In this document: positions 60,576 through 64,000 of the stretch, one piece after another
Position numbering within the stretch: the stretch's first letter is position 1
Layout of the letters: each line of letters starts with the position of its first letter
Assembly: GCA_947034895.1 (NCBI GenBank)
Contig: OX344761.1
Location: 28,036,863-28,100,862, forward strand
Length of the DNA: 64,000 nt
Origin: Rhytidiadelphus loreus
Taxonomy: Eukaryota; Streptophyta; Bryopsida; Hypnales; Hylocomiaceae
Direction of reading: 5' to 3'
Translations under genes and position numbers: made by a program
Notes under the pieces: generated by a model
Database searches by the model: none
What the model saw: the letters and a program-made list of their open reading frames with translations, nothing else
Told to the model about the DNA's origin: nothing

Positions 60576-61285
60576 CTACTCTAGGTGGTCGTCACCCGCC
60601 GATAGAGGGTTCCTTCCAATCCTATTCTCTTCGACGTATCGCCGCAACTGGCCAGGACCGCAATTCGCATCTAGACGACGAAGCCACGGCAGGAGCTGTC
60701 CCAATTGAGCACGTCGTCCTGTCGCTTCTCATCATGGCTCCACGTTTCTAAAAAAATGGCATTACCATACTCATTACAGACGCTCTTATCCGGAGAGTCG
60801 TCAATGAGAATGGTGTTGTCCGCCGTAAATGAAGTGGTCCCGATAGTACTATTAAACAATGTCTCGGACAGAACTTTCATGCACAGCATTTTGGCCCACT
60901 GATGAAAGAACTGTCCGGGTGAGACCTCTATCTTCGTGCACTCTTCCTGTCCTAGGACAACGTAGGGCGGTCTGCACCCATTAAATAGGTGTCTGGCGAT
61001 TGGATCGGCATTACGTTTCAACATCGTGGTCCAAACCACGACCTTGTCCGTGATCGCCGAGACCTGTCGGAGGAATTCACCGAGGTCTTGCCGAGCGAAT
61101 ACCGCCTTGGGTCCAATCACGGTGGGATTCCGATGACATAGAACTTTCTCTTCGACTCGGTAGGGCCTAAATTTATCAGCATAAGACTTCATGGTGGTTT
61201 GACACAGGACCCCGTTCAAGTCGAAGACTATGTTCAACCACTTCCTCCGCGCTGGAGGCACTAACAAGGGCACATTCCTCGGCAT
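60576..61285 (-). pseudogene. FCP1/NIF-type HAD phosphatase-like protein, frameshifted
   Basis: From ATG 61285 the ORF runs to 60671; upstream it is open to 61393, but that part looks like leader or intron. It has the order of an FCP1 homology domain: NIVFDLNGVLC (motif I), LGEFLRQ, KVVVWTTM (motif II), then NTILIDDSPDKSV (motif III). Such HAD enzymes dephosphorylate serine in proteins, for example the RNA polymerase II tail. In motif I the second aspartate of DxD is Asn (DLNG), so activity may be lost or altered. After KRQDD (near 60711) the frame is wrong. The expected C-terminus PWLRRLDANCGPGQLRRYVE continues in another frame to a stop at 60576-60578. Either this is a real 1-2 nt frameshift or a sequence error. 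The neighbour upstream on the same strand is the methyltransferase-like gene. Confidence 0.65.
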
Positions 61286-61393
61286 AATCTCTCTTCCGCA
61301 CTCCGTTTCTACCTGATCATAGCACGACAACAAAGAAATGGGGTTACCTATAACAATGCAGTAGAGGGAGAGCCAAAATTCGGTTGTTTGCAT

Positions 61394-61806
61394 TGAGTTT
61401 CGTTTAGCAACTGCGGTCGTTTGTTAGATAAAGCTTTCAATGGCACTAGATGTTGCACGCTATAGATTCTTTCGAGCTGAGAAATCAAACATCGAAAGCA
61501 AAGTTTCATCAAATTGATGAACACTAGATGATTTGAAATTCGCATAATTTATTTACATACGTTATATAATACAGACGGAAAACGTTTTCTATATCGGCCG
61601 ATAAAACTGTACACTCAAAACTATGCTGCACTATACTACACCACGAGGCAGAATAGACGGGGTCTCCGTCCGCGCCTAGGAATCACGAAGTGGCCACACC
61701 ATCCTGTCAGGCAGCATGAGTAGAAATGAGATTCAACACTACTCAGAGAATTGCAGGCAACACGAACACCAGACAATCGTGACCGATACACATTATTATC
61801 TTGGAC
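61394..61806. other. Short intergenic stretch between minus-strand genes
   Basis: About 410 bp with no recognised gene. It presumably holds the 3' end of the coiled-coil gene and the 5' region of the FCP1-like gene. Confidence 0.45.
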
Positions 61807-64000
61807 TCAATCAAAATCGTAAGGGTCAGAGGGTTGTACCTGAGCGGATTCAGCCGCCTGAGGCTCAACCCCCTCCACAGCTGCCGAACCAGAGGGCCCT
61901 CCCTCTTGTACCGCATTTGTGTCCCGCATGTCATCGTCGCTGGCCTCGTAGTCGACCTTCTCCTCATCAACTGACATCGGTGAGGGATTGTCATGCAGAG
62001 AGTCGAAAGATGTTCCACAAGTCGAGACAGGTTCTACAGTGGCAACAACATCGGGTGCTGTTGATGCTCCAATTCTATCATCGCCTCGATGATAAGCCCG
62101 CCTGTCACTCAAACCCGCTCCAGATGGGCTGACGTCCACACCTATAGAAACAACAGCTTCAAAAGCTTGTCTATTTGGAGATAGACGCTTGGGAAGTTGG
62201 GATGCTGGAGTGTTGGCTATAACATCTTCCACAGGAGCAGGCACTACATCAGTCTTATCCTCGATTCGAGGATAAGGCAGCCTCGAGGATGAGGGAGTCT
62301 CGTTCGAGACCGGAACCTGAGCTGATGTTGCAGGAGAGTCGACAGGCGCTGGTTGGCTTGATTGCGACTTCACCGACTGCAAAATTTGCGCCACTTGACT
62401 TTGGAGAGCGAAATATTGCGCTTGTGATTCCTCCTGCATCTTCTGCATCTGCGCCTTTGACTCCTGCTGGAGCTTCAACATTTCAGCTTTCGTCTCCGCA
62501 GTGCCGGCAATTGCTTCCTTTAGCTTTTTTTCACGAGCCTCCCTCTCAGCTTTCCGTGCAATTCTTCGGTCCCGTCTCTCCTTGTCTTTCTGCCAGTAAT
62601 CCTTCTCGACTTTTACCACGACGCTGGAAGGCAAGAGAAGTGGTTTTGTCTCGCGTACCTGAAGAGGTCCACTATCGTCCTCATCATCATCGTCTGAGGA
62701 ATGAGGACGATCAATATCTTCATCACTACTTAGGTCAATGACGGGAATCGCTGTCGCTTGTACATCGGGAACATCTCCCACAGCCTCCATTATAGTGTCC
62801 TCCTCAACCTGAGGACCTTGACCACCCGAGGACATTGGCGCATCCCCTAGACGTTGTCTAGCGTAATTAGTGTCCGTCTCGTAATCCTCCTCCTCATGTC
62901 CCGGTTGATGAGATGAAGACGGGAGAGTCAAGTCCGGAACACTGGGCACGCGAGGGGATGTCCTCCACGTATGAATTTGGAACGTGTTAGTTCCGAACTC
63001 GTTGATTCCTTCAACACCCAGCTCAGAAGCGACATAAAGACCAGCAGAATCCCTCACTCGGTCCGCAGGCAAAGGATCTTGTACTAGTGAATTCAGCGTC
63101 ATAAGCGGCGATTGTGGTAAATCCATATCAACCAAGACTGGTTCCCGGGGGGGCGGTTTCTCATATGATAGCGAGTAGGGAGAATTTGAGAAAAGAAAAT
63201 CGTTCTTATCCATCTTGTCCGCTACCTTCGCAATCCTCAAATACGGTTTGGCCTCTTCTTGATTGACGAAACCGTAAAAAAATGCTCCAGACATCTGCAA
63301 AGACAGATTCAAGCACACGAGACTATTTAGTAAACAGGCAGAATCCTAAACCCAGAGATCAACTTATGTGATCCTCGACTCGACGATATCCAGCTCCCAT
63401 ATACAAGCATTAAGGCACAATTATAGCTATCCTCGACTCGAGGATAGGCAATGAGTTCTCACCTTGGATGCGAGCATGAACTTCGGGCCCGAAAAGATTC
63501 CTAGAACATTCTCGTTCGGTTTAGCAAAATCTCGTAGAATGTCTAGGTAAAATTCCATTCAGAGTTCGCTTGCCTCAATTCTCCATTTGGCCTCCGTATT
63601 TTTTGAGGCCTCCAAATAATATACGCAGTTAGCTGGCGTATCATACTTCGGCTTCATCAACGCGCGCGAGGACTTGGCAAAGTCACTACCTTTCTTAAAT
63701 AAGAAAAGTAAAGGCACGTCCGGAGCAGTACCACGATTGGTTACATTATTTATCATCTCCGCTCGGCTCGGAACATATGTGGTCAATACTTTCTCGTATT
63801 GATCCATGTGCGAAGACGCAAAAGCAGTTGCATCTTTAACATCCTCCTTGTCTTGCAAAATGAAGAGCCAAATATTGGGCTCTGTCATTTTGGGACTCAG
63901 TTTATTGACGAGGAAGGTCATGAAGGGATCGATGGAGCTCACGTTCTTCGAAGACTTTGCTCTTGGAATTTCCCTGACATCAAGAACAACGAGGTTCACT
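61807..64000 (-). CDS. Methyltransferase-like region joined to acidic coiled-coil tail (partial)
   Basis: Minus strand, entering from beyond the window. Exon A (to 63463) reads VVLDVREIP, NIWLFILQDKEDV, VPLLFLFKKG, an in-frame TGA at 63559-63561, and then in the same frame FYLDILRDFAKPNENVLGIF and SGPKFMLASK. A GT donor follows at 63462. Exon B starts after a TTTGCAG acceptor at 63294 (SGAFFYGFVNQEEAKPYL) in phase. The stretch resembles the last part of N4/N6-type DNA methyltransferases (xxYLxxLxxFxxPxxxVLDxFxGxG, then the FYG-type strand), but the glycine motif is degenerate and no DPPY is in view. The rest of exon B, about 430 residues, is low-complexity: an acidic run (SSDDDDEDDSG), a Lys/Arg/Glu coiled coil (about residues 230-320) and a Ser/Pro tail. 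The TGA may mean a pseudogene, an error or a missed intron. Confidence 0.45.
62254..62276. repeat. Short palindrome CTTATCCTCGA-T-TCGAGGATAAG
   Basis: Perfect 11-bp arms around one central base, inside the coiled-coil coding region. Related palindromes are at 62076-62094, 63371-63387 and 63427-63447. Confidence 0.7.
63427..63447. repeat. Short palindrome CTATCCTCGA-C-TCGAGGATAG
   Basis: Perfect 10-bp arms around one central base, in the intron. A one-mismatch relative (ATCCTCGACTCGACGAT) lies 40 bp away at 63371-63387. Confidence 0.7.

Noticed and set aside
1..64000. CRISPR arrays, rRNA, tRNA genes and prokaryotic operon features
   Set aside because: None seen. The spaced repeats present are minisatellites or transposon parts, and the gene structure is eukaryotic with introns.

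Overview
This looks like nuclear DNA from a land plant with a large, repeat-rich genome. It has GT34 xylosyltransferase genes with introns, a 20-exon HEAT-repeat gene, Ty3/gypsy, hAT, Helitron and Harbinger-type remnants, many small inverted-repeat elements, and GC-rich exons set in very AT-rich spacer. A bryophyte, lycophyte or fern is my guess from the GT34 protein style and low gene density; the species cannot be fixed from the sequence.

Layout. 1-1.6 kb: decayed Ty3/gypsy pol. 1.8-6.0 kb: one copy of a non-coding dispersed repeat I call R, carrying two small inverted-repeat elements (2337-2898, 5447-5603). 6115-29217: a 23.1-kb palindrome. Its two 10,847-bp arms (6115-16961 and 18371-29217) keep a constant mirror offset and flank a 1,409-bp spacer. 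Each arm carries a chromodomain ORF, a copy of R and, nested in R, a 5,407-bp hAT transposon with a broken transposase. The R copy at 1.8-6.0 kb still has the empty insertion site, so the hAT ends and its 8-bp target duplication can be read directly. 29.5-33.5 kb and 42.0-45.6 kb: a direct segmental duplication, each unit with a two-exon GT34 xyloglucan xylosyltransferase gene. The exons are almost identical while the introns and flanks have drifted. Between them lie AT-rich DNA, a SANT/Myb-like remnant (about 35 kb) and a foldback element (36.3 kb). 47 kb: Helitron helicase remnant. 49.8-55.9 kb: an apparently intact HEAT/ARM-repeat gene. 59.1-59.4 kb: three strong hairpins in a small GC-rich island. 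60.6-64 kb, minus strand: an FCP1-like HAD phosphatase relative with a frameshift, and a gene joining a methyltransferase-like region to a long acidic coiled-coil tail, running off the window end.

How it fits together. The only clear cellular functions are cell-wall xyloglucan synthesis (the GT34 pair, Golgi) and a scaffold-type HEAT protein. The rest records nested transposition. R is oldest, hAT then inserted into one R copy and decayed, and that block was duplicated in inverted orientation. Transcription through the palindrome would give a very long hairpin RNA, so the locus could be a source of small RNAs against its own hAT family. The palindrome should first be confirmed with reads spanning its spacer and outer joints, because such structures can also arise as assembly errors.
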